Source of the DNA: Homarus americanus | Lineage: Eukaryota > Arthropoda > Malacostraca > Decapoda > Nephropidae | Direction: 5' to 3' | Assembly (NCBI RefSeq): GCF_018991925.1 | Contig: NW_024742485.1 | Span: 176,501-240,500 of the forward strand | DNA: 64,000 nucleotides | Shown here: piece after piece, positions 1 to 11,500 of the stretch | How positions within the stretch are numbered: the stretch's first letter is position 1 | How the letters are laid out: each line of letters begins with the position of its first letter | Notes under the pieces: model-generated | Databases searched by the model: none | Told to the model about the DNA's origin: nothing | What the model saw: the letters and a program-made list of their open reading frames with translations, nothing else | Program-made: the position numbers and the translations under genes

Positions 1-320
1 CACACACACACATTATACTCGCAATGTTATTTCGTCTGTAAGTCAATTATTTGAGCAGTGCGCGACCAATTTTCATCTATTAGCACTGGCTCTGATTTCT
101 ACCTTCTCTGTAAGCACTGTGGCAAGTTTGAGTAGTATTATCATTATCAAAAGAGTTAATGTTGTTAGTACGAGTCTCTCACATTGATCGCAGGGGCGTA
201 TAGTGTTGGGAAGTACCACGACCTGACAGCCAAACCTATTATTATTATTATTAATATTATTAATATGGAAAGAAATGAGACGAACCAACCTAAACGTCCC
301 AACCTAACCATAATTATGTA

Positions 321-574
321 CAGTCTCGTTCAAGAATCTTCGAAGACTGTTGGAGACAGCTAGCAGCCCAAGGCCGTTTGTTTACTATAGTACGTAGTAT
401 AATATAATATGAAACAACACAGCCCAGCCATTAAATTAAGCAACGGGGAACTAAGTAACCAATCACCGATCACTTTTACATTTATTCATAATTTTTACTA
501 CATACTATAGTAAACAAACGGCCTTGAGTTACCAGCTGTCTCCAGCAGTCTTCGAAGATTCTTGAACGAGACTG
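321..574. mobile_element. Foldback MITE with TA flanks
   Basis: The two halves are inverted copies of about 80 bp (321-400 and 495-574), and the arms begin CAGTCTCGTTCAAGAATC on each strand. A TA dinucleotide sits directly outside both ends, as expected for Tc1/mariner target duplication. There is no coding frame inside, so this is a non-autonomous element. Arms and flanks are read directly; the superfamily is inferred from the TA and the CAGT-type end. Confidence 0.75.
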
Positions 575-670
575 TACCAAGGGATAGGTTGGGTTAGGTT
601 AGGTTTCCTTGTATCATCTAAAAAACATACCACTATCTTTCGTGTTAGAGGTTAGTTTCGTGAGGTGTGA

Positions 671-751
671 TGGCCGTGTTGTCGTGCTGGCCGTGTTACC
701 ATGTTGGCCGTTATAGTGCTGGCCGTGTTATAGTGCTGGCCGTGTTACCAG
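671..751. repeat. Short tandem array (TGCTGGCCGTGTTA-type unit)
   Basis: About five imperfect copies of a 14-18 bp unit built on TGGCCGTGTTA follow one another. No coding frame is evident. Confidence 0.7.
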
Positions 752-1169
752 GACTTGTTGTTAAGAGAAATTCACCTTATAATTAATCCCAATTATACGC
801 TGGCCCACTCAGTTGATTATAGTGATTACATCAGTACCGACCCTACCCACAGTCCACGCACGTGCTGAGTGAGTACTGTAGGTATACAAACATCAAGGCG
901 TCACGTGAGGATTAGACACCCCAGCTTATTTCACCTGCTAATTAAAAAATAACTTTATGCTAACCTAACCAAACTTAATCTAATTTCATCTAACCTAACC
1001 TAACCTGAAGATTAATATTAAATTTATTGTTATTTCTTTATATTTCATTATACTGATTTTACATGAATTTATTGTATTTTTGTTATGTATTTTTTATAAC
1101 TGTATTGAATAATGTTATCTGTGCGGTTGTTGGTTTGGTGTAAGATGAGTTTTAACAAGTTCTCGGGTT

Positions 1170-1271
1170 CACACACACACACAAACAGACACACACACAA
1201 ACAGACACACACACACACAGACACACACACAAACATTACTCCTTTCCTTCCCATCTTCTGTTCACCATCTA

Positions 1272-1302
<31 letters not shown>
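1170..1302. repeat. CA-rich and CT-rich microsatellites
   Basis: A CA array interrupted by AACAGA (1170-1234) is followed by an uninterrupted CT run (1274-1302) and a long pyrimidine-rich tract to about 1480. The long open frames here on both strands are low-complexity artefacts. Confidence 0.9.
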
Positions 1303-1305
<3 letters not shown>

Positions 1306-1960
1306 TCTTCCATTTCCCGTTTTCCCCAATCCTTTCTCTCTCCTTGCAATACCCCAACACCCCCTCCCTCTCTCCACCTTCCCTCTACTTCCGCCCCCCA
1401 CATCTTTCTCCACCCTCACCACCTCCCTCTTCCCTTGTTCCACTCTCTTCTCCCTTTCCTCCACCCCACCTCCCCCCCCTCCAGCCCCCACTTGGCACCT
1501 CTCACGACTCCATCGGCAGCTCTGTCCGACACACACGAACTTGGAAAATATATTTAAAAAAAAAATTGAATTAGTCCCCAAAACCCACATATATTTTCTA
1601 CATATCCATTAGATAATATAAATTATAAATAAAAATATATATCTTTTTTGATATAGCGTTAATAATGGTTAACTTTTTTGTATGGTTTTAAATTTTGCTG
1701 AAAAGTATCGAGGGGAAACGGGTATATATTTTTTGTGCTCACTTTCTCTTGTTTCCTGCGCGGCAACTCTCAGTCTTTGTCTGGTGTGTGTGGGAGACTA
1801 TAACTGACCTATGTATAAAATGTATCATTTATGCACTTTCTTATATACGTGTATACATACTGTATACACAAACATTCACACGGACCCGAGATACACATTG
1901 TAAGTTTTACGTACACAGGTTCAGGTTCACATAAAGGACGCCTGGCACACACGCACGATC

Positions 1961-3076
1961 ACTGAGGAGGACCTCTCTGGTGTAGTGAGTGGTCCCTCTC
2001 TGGTGTAGTGAGTGGTGTGAGTGGTCCCTCTCTGGTGTGGTGAGTGAGTGGTCCTCTCTGGTGTAGTGGTGGTCCCTCTCTGGTGTAGTGAGTGGTCCCT
2101 CTCTGGTGTGGTGAGTGGTGTGGTGGTCCCTCTCTGGTGTGGTGAGTGGTCCTCTCTGGTGTGGTGGTGGTCCCTCTCTGGTGAGTGGTGTGGTGGTCCT
2201 CTCTGGTGTGTGAGTGGTGTGAGTGGTCCTCTGGTGTAGTGAGTGGTCCCTCTCTGGTGTGGTGAGTGGTGTGAGTGGTCCCTCTCTGGTGTGGTGGTGG
2301 TGGTGTCCCTCTCTGGTGTAGTGGTGGTCCCTCTCTGGTGTAGTGAGTGGTCCTCTCTGGTGTGGTGAGTGGTGTGGTGGTCCTCTCTGGTGTAGTGGTG
2401 GTCCCTCTCTGGTGTAGTGGTGGTCCTCTCTGGTGTGGTGGGTGGTCCTCTCTGGTGTAGTGAGTGGTCCCTCTCTGGTGTGGTGAGTGGTGTGAGTGGT
2501 CCCTCTCTGGTGTGGTGGTGGTGGTGGTGGTGTGAGTGGTCCCTCTCTGGTGCCTGGTGTGGTGGTCCCTCTCTGGTGTGGTGGTGTGGTGGTCCCCCTC
2601 TCTGGAGTGGTGTGAGTGGTCCCTCTCTGGTGTGAGTGGTGGAGTGGTCCCTCTCTGGTGTGGTGAGTGGTGTGGTGGTCCTCTGGTGCAGTGGTGGTCC
2701 CTCTCTGGTGTAGTGGTGGTGAGTGGTCCCTCTGGTGTAGTGAGGTGTGAGTGGTCCCTCTCTGGTGGTGTGGTGTTCCTCTCTGGTGTAGTGAGTGGTG
2801 AGTGGTCCCTCTCTGGTGCCCTCTGGGTGAGTGGTCCCTCTCTGTGGTGTGGTGGTCCTCTCTGGTGTAGTGGTGGTGGTCCCTCTCTGGAGTGGTGTGA
2901 GTGGTCCCTCTCTGGAGTGGTGTGAGTGGTCCCTCTCTGGTGTAGTGGTGGTGAGTGGTCCCTCTCTGGAGTGGTGTGAGTGGGTCCCTCTCTGGAGTGG
3001 TGTGAGTGGTCCCTCTCTGGTGTAGTGAGTGGTGAGTGGTCCCTCTCTGGAGTGGTGTGAGTGGTCCCTCTCTGGC
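1961..3076. repeat. 1.1 kb GT/CT minisatellite
   Basis: A roughly 1.1 kb array is made of variants of GGTCCCTCTCTGGTGTGGTG with GAGTGGTGT linkers, higher-order periods of about 24-45 bp and many single-unit insertions. It creates open frames of more than 350 residues on the minus strand with ERDH/TPERD repeats, but these follow the repeat and carry no recognisable domain. I treat it as satellite DNA. Confidence 0.93.
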
Positions 3077-3280
3077 CCAGCTCCGTGATAAAACAAGTCA
3101 TGGCGTCAGTCTACAATAAACCACTAAATTCCTCCCTCTGTTGAACGAATATATCGTCAGTTTCTTCTCTACCTTAATTATTTCTTCTTTTTCTTATTCT
3201 TGTGGGTTTTTTCTGTCTCCTGTTGTCAATAACGTTAAATTTATCGCCCGTGATTGGGTAATACAGATCAACACCTGGGA

Positions 3281-3312
3281 CCTAACCTAACCTAACCTAA
3301 CCTAACCTAACC
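3281..3312. repeat. Interstitial telomere-like (CCTAA)n
   Basis: Six perfect CCTAA units, the complement of the TTAGG arthropod telomere motif, sit in ordinary sequence. Shorter runs occur near 590, 985, 28020 and 30140. This does not mark a chromosome end, because unique sequence continues on both sides. Confidence 0.85.
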
Positions 3313-3490
3313 AATCCAAACCTCACTAAACGACAAACACTGATACTACAATAGGTTTTTTTTTACTTTATTTCAGCAACTAAGGATTTTAAAAGCCTAG
3401 CTAAGTTTATATTTTCCCCCTCTGGTTAAGTGATATACAGTAGATATGATTTCAATGTGTTTTTAAAAGTTCTCGAACCTGTAATTGACC

Positions 3491-3577
3491 TGCCAGCCAG
3501 TCAGCCAGCCAGCCAGCCAGTCAGCCAGCCAGCCAGCAGCCAGCCAGCCAGTCAGCCAGTCAGCCAGCCAGCCAGTC
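3491..3577. repeat. (CAGC/CAGT)n tetranucleotide array
   Basis: CCAG-based tetranucleotide units (CAGCCAGC with CAGT variants) are repeated about twenty times. The overlapping SQPASQSA-type frame is repeat-derived. Confidence 0.9.
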
Positions 3578-4576
3578 GGTCTATACGCCAGTGGACAGCC
3601 TGGACCTGACTCACACGGGGGACGAATGGCGGGAGAAAGGAGAGATACGAGGAGAGAGGATGGATGGAGGAGGGAGTCAGATATAAGGGAAGGGAGAAAG
3701 AGGAGGGAAGAGAAGATGAAGGGTAGTGGTGAAGGAGAAGAGTGAGAAAGATGAAGGGAAGAGGAAGAGGGTAAGCGATAAAGAAGAGGGGTGGACGAGG
3801 GGGAGGAGGAGGTGGTTCCGGTATTCCAAGAAGACATTATCGGCGGGGGGGGGGGAGGGGGTACAGGTGCTGAAGGCCATCATGTGAGGTGGACCTGCCG
3901 CAGACAGCTCACTCATAATGTCGCCTTTATTCTCCTTAACTGTAGATCACGTTCACCATAGTTATTGACACTGTAACCGGCACTGTACTTTACCGCCTCT
4001 CACGTCTCACTTCCCAAACTGTAAACATAGGTGCACATTCAGCAGTTGGATGGACAGATGGATAGAATTCTTGGTGTAATTTTTATTCGTGTGTAGTACT
4101 CGTAGTGAGGCGTAAAATTACGAGTTTGTTTACACGTTTGCTCGCTAAACCGGCACACGTGGAATAACTGTGACCTGATTGGCTGGCAGTGACAGGCAGG
4201 CAGGCAACACGCCCCGCCTACCGGACCTCGATGCCTCTGCCGACCTTACCAAGACCCTCCTCTAATATAAATTTTCATCCGATAATTTCACAGCACGGGT
4301 AATGTAAGAGGTAACGATGATGCAAGATTAATATTTCATCACTACAATGGAATTTATTAGTGACAGGTAGATGCAGGTAAAACAGGAAGACCGTACAGTA
4401 CAGGTGGTGGTGCGCGCGTCTCCGTCCCCACACTGGAGGGAACCTGTTACTCCAGAGGGAGCATCGAGCCCCTGCCCGGCCGTCACTCTCAGTACTGGCG
4501 GGGATGTGCTCCTGAGTGGTTGTGGTTGACGTCTCTCACACACTCCACCAGAGAGGACTTGGGTTGACGGCGCGCC

Positions 4577-4709
4577 ATGATCAACACGATTGTTCATGTT
4601 GGCGCCGTGCCATTTGGCTACACCAGTGAGATGAATGAGTGTGTGCTGCACTACCCAGATGGTCACTGTCTGGGGACTCCCGCCGTCACCTGGTATAACA
4701 GTGTCACAG
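4577..4709 (+). CDS. Candidate exon, unrecognised protein
   Basis: An ATG-initiated stretch of 44 codons plus one base ends at a consensus donor (CACAG|GTAAGG). It encodes a cysteine- and aromatic-containing peptide ending CLGTPAVTWYNSVTG. An in-frame TGA lies four codons upstream. No AG acceptor precedes the ATG within the open part of the frame, so 4577 would be the true start or the exon begins internally, for example after the CCAG near 4622. The donor is phase 1 and would join in frame to the acceptor at 7757. No family is recognised, and a chance frame beside a GT-rich minisatellite is quite possible. Confidence 0.25.
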
Positions 4710-4739
4710 GTAAGGGAACATGTCACTCTGTGGGGGGCG

Positions 4740-4917
4740 TGTGTGGGGGGACGCGTATGTGTGGGGGAGGGGGCGTGTAGGTGCGGGAGAGACGTGTAGG
4801 TGTGGGGACGTAGGTGTGGGGGACGTAGGTGGGGGGACGTGTAGGTGCGGGAGGGACGTGTAGGTGCGGGAGGGACGTGTAGGTGTGGGAGGACGTGTGT
4901 TTGTGGGGGCATGTACA

Positions 4918-4955
<38 letters not shown>
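4740..4955. repeat. G/T-rich minisatellite and (GT)n
   Basis: Repeated GGACGTGTAGGTGCGGGAG-type units (about 15-20 bp) run to 4912, then a (GT)n array covers 4925-4955. The 194-residue minus-strand frame covering this region is proline/threonine-rich because of the repeat. Confidence 0.85.
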
Positions 4956-4956
<1 letters not shown>

Positions 4957-5599
4957 AGACCCTCAAAACATTACACACCTTACAGTAATTAACTCTAGTC
5001 AAGGTAGTAACACAAGACGCCACGAACTTCACTAGTAACAATATTCTGTGTTAAATAATGTTAAATATAATCGTCTCTCCCACCAACACCTAGACTAAGC
5101 TTAAGCTGATTTTATTTTCCTTAAGCTTCATAGAACAGGAGTCTATACCAATAGTAAACGGGAAGAGAACTTAACTCTGACACACTTCTGTCTGTCTGTT
5201 CATCCGTTAACAGTATTACTAATGCACCAAAACCTTTTCCACCACATAAAAAAATAATTATTCAATAAACAATAATTTCAACAGCAATAATAATTAAAAC
5301 TATCAATTTAACACAATAATAAAAATTAGTTACATTAACATGAGTAAACACAGGAATTAAATAAACCTTGATGGAATAAAAGCGGGTTTCTAAAACACCA
5401 ACAGATCATCATTGTGAGGTGGTAATAACATAAGGTTACATTGTGGTATGATACGGTTTACGTTTGCTAGGTGCTACTGCTGGTGTTATGAGTCTCCTGA
5501 TGGTGAAATGCTGGTACTATGGGCCGCTATATCTGCTTTAAATGACACGATACACAACCATGCCTCACTGTGTGCCCATAAAACCATGATGAATGTTGA

Positions 5600-5885
5600 C
5601 GTGGTGTTGAAATACGCGTGGCTGGTGTCGAAATACGTGTAATTGGTGTCGAAATACGTGTGGTTGGAGTTGAAATACGCATGGTTGGTTTTGAAATACG
5701 TGTGGTTGCAAAATACGCATGGTTGGTTTTGAAATACGTGTGGTTGCAAAATACGTGTGGTTGGTGTTGAAATACGTGTGGTTGCAAAATACGTGTGGTT
5801 ACGAAATACGTGTGGTTGCGAAATACGTGTGGCTGGTGTTAAAATACGTGTGGTTGAGAAATACGCGTGGTTGGTGTCGAAATAC
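5600..5885. repeat. Minisatellite, AAATACGTGTGGTTG unit
   Basis: About thirteen copies of a 15-24 bp unit, AAATACGTGTGGTTG with optional GTGTTG spacers, stand directly before a second, unrelated array. Open frames on both strands are periodic and have no domain. Confidence 0.9.
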
Positions 5886-5889
5886 ACGT

Positions 5890-6055
5890 GGGATGTGTGT
5901 GTTTTGGCGGGATGTGTGCGTTTTTGGCGGGATGTGTGTGTTTTTGGCGGGATGTGTGCGTTTTTGGCGGGATGTGTGCGTTTTTGGCGGGATGTGTGCG
6001 TTTTTGGCGGGATGTGTGCGTTTTTGGCGGGATGTGTGCGTTTTTGGCGAGATTT
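5890..6055. repeat. Minisatellite, 20-bp GGCGGGATGTGTGCGTTTTT unit
   Basis: About eight head-to-tail, nearly perfect 20-bp units. The copies are contiguous with no unique spacers, which excludes a CRISPR array. Confidence 0.92.
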
Positions 6056-6059
6056 GAGT

Positions 6060-7757
6060 GATGACAGGACGGTTGTGTGATTGCTGCACGAAATATATGC
6101 TCTTATCATGCCTCGGTACCTAAGTATGCTTTTGTCATGTTGACTACCATACCCGAATTATCCTTAGCAAAATCTTAAGATACCTTGGTAATATTTATAG
6201 TCAATCATGCAATCTTATTTCCATGTGCGTATGTCTTTTGTTTGGGTAAATATTGTATAGAAATCATAAGTGAAATAATTCGCATTTCAAGACGATTCAA
6301 TCCTTTTAAGACCGCGTAATCTGTATAAAGTAGTCAATTAATTATCAACATGTTAGTGCGCATACCTTAGTTAAAGAATCCAAACCTATAAGTAATGTAG
6401 GTGTTTTGATTTCATAATAGACATCTTTTAACGAGGAGATTAAGTACTGATCAAAGTTGCGTTAGTGCGGGGTTAGTTTATGCAAACGTAGCATCTATAA
6501 TGTGACGTAATACAATTCACGGTGAATTATTTACCTCATGCGGGAAACATGTTCAATCAGTCAGTGTAGTCAATTATGGCGGATATTAAGCTGAATAACA
6601 TACGTAATCTCTCTCTGTACATTTTATTTCCCTAAACAGAGAAATGTCTTTCATCTGTATAGAGTATGTAATAAAAAACCCAGCGGCGTGTTTTTAAAAC
6701 CGTCAAGACATTTTTATACCGCGTCGTTTCAAAGGTTGAGCGACGGCCAGTGTTGGAAAAATAACACCACTAAACGTCTACTCATTTTTCTTTCTTAAAG
6801 CAAATGAATTTAATCTTAATTTAGATCAATGAACCCAAAGTCAGTTTTAGTCATGTTAGGTTAAGTTTTGGATGGTTCGTGGCATAGCGGTTGGGTTCGT
6901 GGTATTTTATTTTAACGTCAGTCATTTAGGCGGGAAAGCCTTTACGCGTCACAAAATCAATACTGAAATGGTGGGACCGGGCGCTTGCTTACGCCATACA
7001 CAGTGACCTTCTATACACAACATTTGTATAACTAGAACTGCCTTGTGCAAAATTCGATTAATACAATACTATAATCGCCATTTAAACTATTAAAATCAAA
7101 ATATTTTAAGAAGATCGACAACTATAAAATTGGTATTGATAAATAATATTTCTAATAGAATAGCTAACTTCAGTTAATGAGACACCAGATATTCCCTTGC
7201 CCCCTCAGAATAATCTGCATGTCAAAATTTACATCTTTTTTTTTTTACAATATGAAGGAATAACAGACGACGAAACAAACTTTTAACTATCAATTTGAAC
7301 CTCTTAAAAAATCAACAAACCAAAAGGAATTCCAAATCTCTTTCGATCCTTCATTGAGTTGCAAACAGAAGACAATGGTAGGGGTAAATACTTGCTTGTA
7401 CTGTTATATACGACTCCTTAATATTTAGCTGGGGACTAAATAAAAAAACGAGATTAGGTGAATACGATCAAGGTATAAAACAACGGAATTTTTTATATAA
7501 TCAGACCGGATATTAACGAATGGAACTCTGAACATGGTTTGCTGGAAAGTTAAAATAAACAGATGGAAAAAAAATTATTAAAACCAGAGTCTTTGGTTAC
7601 GAGGGGAGATAAATGTTACTTTCCTACAGGGACCTAAATATTATGTGAAACTCAAGTATAATGGAAATATTTTTTTTGAAGGGTTTACTTGTATAAATTT
7701 TATATGACATTTAATATCGTCAGAATATCAGAGAAATAATTATTTTATTTTGTCCAG
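6060..7757. other. Non-coding stretch, nothing recognised
   Basis: AT-rich sequence without long frames, repeats or recognisable motifs. If the exons at 4577 and 7758 belong together, it would be their intron. Confidence 0.5.
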
Positions 7758-8215
7758 GGATGCCGCCATTACCAGACGTCATCCTGAGCAACACACCACC
7801 ACCTTCACCCCTCCGTCGGGACCACTCTTGCCTGCTACACCTCCCTCAGGAGACTAATACCAACACCTACGATCCTGTCACTCTCTCCTCCACCCCCGCA
7901 ACTCAACCTTCCTTCTCTCTATTCTTTAAAAGACCAAACTCGACCAACACTTCCCCCACCGATGAATCTTTAGAACAGAGTGAGGGCGTGAGAGCAACCC
8001 TGGCCACACCTCACAGTGATCACCACCTTCACCATCTCCGTAAACTGTTGTGGGCGATAGAGTGTTGTGGTCACGACTCTCTAACACCCGTGGACAAACG
8101 AGACAGGAAACATGGACAGAATGACGACAGTGGAGCAGATAAACAGAGAAGGTGGAGACTGGCTGGTGGACGCCTCCGCAAGATGGCTGACCTGTTTGAA
8201 GCTAACCACACCAAG
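7758..8215 (+). CDS. Candidate internal exon, unrecognised protein
   Basis: An acceptor (TTTTGTCCAG) opens a frame of 152 codons. It is markedly richer in CpG and GC than the surrounding AT-rich DNA, and it ends at AAG|GTGAAC. The peptide begins MPPLPDVILSNTPPPSPLRR, then has a Ser/Thr/Pro-rich part, a His/Leu stretch (DHHLHHLRKLLWAIECC) and a basic stretch (KQRRWRLAGGRLRKMADLF), with an N-glycosylation sequon (NHT) at the end. The frame stays open past the donor to 8320. Phase fits the exon at 8424. The composition supports coding; the splice ends are inferred. No family is recognised. Confidence 0.42.
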
Positions 8216-8423
8216 GTGAACCTCGATGTACATGTTCAACTCATGAATAAATTTCCAAATTTCTTTTTGACCAATCGTTTGTGGTGTAAATTTCTTCGGC
8301 CTGTAAATGAAGTGATTTAAAATTTAAATTAAAAATATCACCTGTATATTGACACCCGTTACTCATATTACCATAGTATTAAATTTCTGTATTATGGTAC
8401 CAACAGAGAGTCTTTGTTGTCAG

Positions 8424-8549
8424 GGTGTGAAGAAGACTGCCCGGGACCCCCTGATCCCTGCCATAGCTCTCCCTGTCTCCCTCACCTGCTGCGTCTCCCT
8501 CACTATCCTCTGCTTCGTCTGGTGGAGAATCTACAATAAGTTTCGCTGA
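8424..8549 (+). CDS. Candidate terminal exon with a membrane anchor
   Basis: After CTTTGTTGTCAG a frame of 41 codons runs to TGA at 8547. It encodes a short basic lead, a hydrophobic span of about 22 residues (LIPAIALPVSLTCCVSLTILC) and a basic tail (WWRIYNKFR), the layout of a C-terminal membrane anchor. It joins in phase 0 to the end of the 7758 exon. Two-pass channel auxiliary subunits (TipE/slo-beta type) end like this, but I see no diagnostic motif and do not assign the family. A possible AATAAA lies at 9249. Confidence 0.38.
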   Translation, partial: GVKKTARDPLIPAIALPVSLTCCVSLTILCFVWWRIYNKFR

Positions 8550-11500
8550 TCGCCTGCCTGGGTCGCCACTACTTCACGACAACTCGCCTGAGAAGACTGG
8601 CCAGCAGGAGTAGGTGACCTTGGCTGACTCCTTCTGTGGGGTGTTCGATATATCTGGCGTTTGTTTTACTCAGACTAAACCCACGGGAGACTCACAGCCT
8701 TAATGACCCCCATGACTTAACTGATCCTCGGGAGTACGTATCATCAGCGTGGGTAGGTCAGGTCAGAGGACACAGGATAAAGTTGTAAGGTTTAAGATCA
8801 GACGATTCAGCTGGGTTTTTTTATGATGGTGATGTAATTTTGTTCTGGTAATTAAGGTAATTTATGAGGAACTAATATGCAGCAGTGAATTTGTAGCTCT
8901 GCGTTTAATGGGTTAGTAACAGTTTGTTTTGGTAGGTCCTGAACCAACTGCTAGGGAAAGGCTCACTGAACACTGTCCTTTTCACGGGTGTCTCAGATGT
9001 ATGGTGTCTACAGCGCCCGTAACTACTTGATAGATTTCAGATTAATTTTCTTCTGGTTCATTGAGTGAGTATTGACGGTGTACAGTACAGCAGAGACACA
9101 CGAGGGAGTCTCACCAGATGTTTGTGGCCACGACTCGTACTTAAGTCGCCTCTTAATACTGGACCTCTGGGTAGACGTGACCGGCCCAGCCTCTCACTCA
9201 CCGCCACTGCCCTTCAGTCTTTCATCGAGGAGATGACTTTAGATACCCAATAAAGGCCAACAATATGGCCGTTTTTAAGCTATACAGTATATGATCTTTC
9301 TCGACGGCCGAGAGTAATTTATACCAGGGTCGTGTTGACGGTCTGTACAAGCACATCTACTGTGGCTTGCCTGCTTGTTTTCCTCTCGCTACACCCAGTG
9401 CGCATAACGAGTGTAGATTGTTCTCTGTTGACATGCCAGGGTTGTAGATTTCACAGTGAATATAGAACACACTGCCCAGCTGGTTGCCCTGACCAGCTGT
9501 AGTAAACTACCAGTCTTTCAACAAGTCTCGTATGACTTCCTAGGTTTAAGGCTGTAGAATAAGGACAATTGGTTTAAGGGACGTTTCAACAAATTACATT
9601 TAACTTTCCCCAGGCTGACTACATTTAGTTAGTGATGACTGGTAAGAATAATAATGAATACAAAAAACTTTAATTCTCTGGCCTTCATATAAACGTGTCC
9701 TAAAATTTTCTTTGTAAATAATAATGAAATATTTACATAAACTATACTGGAGACGTCATACAACCAACAACAATTATTAATGCAAACACCGGCGTGTGTA
9801 TATACTGTATACTCGTGTATATATATACACACGAAGTCAGAATCTCTTACATACATCAACCCAGTGAGAATAGTTCACCTGTGGCACAAATACGTAAGCA
9901 ATAGAAGGTCAAAACTCCAGTATAATCGTATGTTTGTATGTCTGGGATGTATAGCGGACTTACTGCCATTACTAAGGACACTGTATTCCCTAACTTGGTC
10001 TTTCAGTTGTGTACAGAAGCCGTGTGTAGAGTCACTGGTGCTTTATTGTAGAAAATCCGGGACACAGACACACTACCACCACCCCAGGCGACTGATGAAG
10101 TATTCTCTCTCTCAGAGTATTAAACTTTCCATTATTAACTTATTTTTCCTTAATCCTAAAAAGTATTTCATATGTGAGGAAGATGAACAATTTGTAAGGC
10201 AATCCTAACAAGACATATACTGTACATTACTCTCACACGTGTCCTGGAGTGGTGGATGCGTCGACCTGTGCCAGCGGTCATCAAAGCTGTACCACGTGAT
10301 AATCCGACAGTAATGTAGTTGTAAATATTCACATGACATCGGGCGGCGCTTTACGTTGATGTGGTGATGGAGGAGTGAGAGAGTTGTTTACGTTTTTGCT
10401 TCGGTAGACGATGAAAGCAAGCGTCCGGCCCCAGTACCTCCATGTGAATTGCTAATATAACCCTTAAAGTACTTGTGGAATTAGGACCAGAATTGCTTAG
10501 GTGATTGGTAAAATAGGCCCCCCCACTCATAAGAGGATGCCAATGGGAATAATTTAGCCATTACGACTGGGGCCCCCAATTCTAATAGGTACCTGTCCTA
10601 ATTGGCCACACATTTCCATTACTTAACCTTTAGATTGGAGCCTAGTACCTGGTCCCAATTGACTTCAATCTAAATCTGGTTAAAGTTAGATTGGGGCCCA
10701 CCAGGACTGGGGCCCATTTGATCCATACAGCCACTGCTTCAACCTCTTCATCTGGTTTGACCCGACTACATGGAGACACTGCCAGGCTGATTTTGAAATA
10801 GGATGTTAAAATACATTGTTTAAATAGCTGTAGACCCCAAATAATTGTCTAAGTCCTCAGTATAGTGTTGCAATGCTGCCAAGGATGAGAAAAAGGTTAA
10901 TATTTCAGGACCATTAAACTTCGAGACCAAAATTTAAAATCACGTCAGCCAAAATATTAATTCACTAAAGAATGATTTTCATCGACTTAAAAAAATAATG
11001 ATTTTCCTTGAATGTTAAAAACAAGATATTATTTCCCAAGGTCTGATTTCCATTGAGAATTTAAATGTCAACAAAAATTAAATTAAAAATACTTGATGGT
11101 CATCCTTCATTTGTTTCGTCAAGCAAAAACTGACGTTGTATGGGAGAGTGAACCTTGGCAGCACTGTGCGGGTCAATACGAGTTTAAAGGACCCATGAAC
11201 CCACAATCCCAGTTTCTTGGTAATTCATACGACAAATTTTTCCCTATATCTGAAGATTTAAAATATACATTTAACACAACAGCTTCAAAACAGCGTCAGA
11301 ATTACACCGAAATAATACCGAGACTAAACTTGAATTATTTTACCTTAAGTCAGAGGGGAAAATATTAAACGTAGGAATTTTAAAAAATCTGGATCTAGTT
11401 TTCGTGGGTTCATCAATCCTTAAGACAAGTTCGTACAATAGATGTGTTTTTAATACACGTGAAGCACCAGCCTAGCCCAGTCCTAGCCGAGTGTGTGTGT

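Noticed and set aside
1069..1612. Overlapping frames on both strands over CA/CT repeats
   Set aside because: Composition is dictated by the simple repeats; both strands are open, which is typical of low-complexity DNA.
1927..3101. Minus-strand frames of 380-389 codons rich in Thr, His, Arg and Pro
   Set aside because: They follow a minisatellite exactly, are open in more than one frame, and carry no domain or splice context.
3281..3312. Chromosome end
   Set aside because: Only six TTAGG-type units with unique sequence on both sides.
4328..4912. 194-codon minus-strand frame
   Set aside because: Half of it is proline/threonine repeat from a G/T minisatellite and the other half is antisense to the better-supported plus-strand exon candidate; no start or splice context.
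5890..6055. CRISPR-like regularly spaced repeat
   Set aside because: Units are contiguous 20-mers without variable spacers, and the genome is eukaryotic.
5486..6109. Periodic frames (KTHTSRQKRTHPAKNAHIPP type)
   Set aside because: Products of two tandem arrays; no unique sequence.
11093..11368. 91-codon plus-strand frame
   Set aside because: No domain, no splice sites of quality, composition like its non-coding surroundings.
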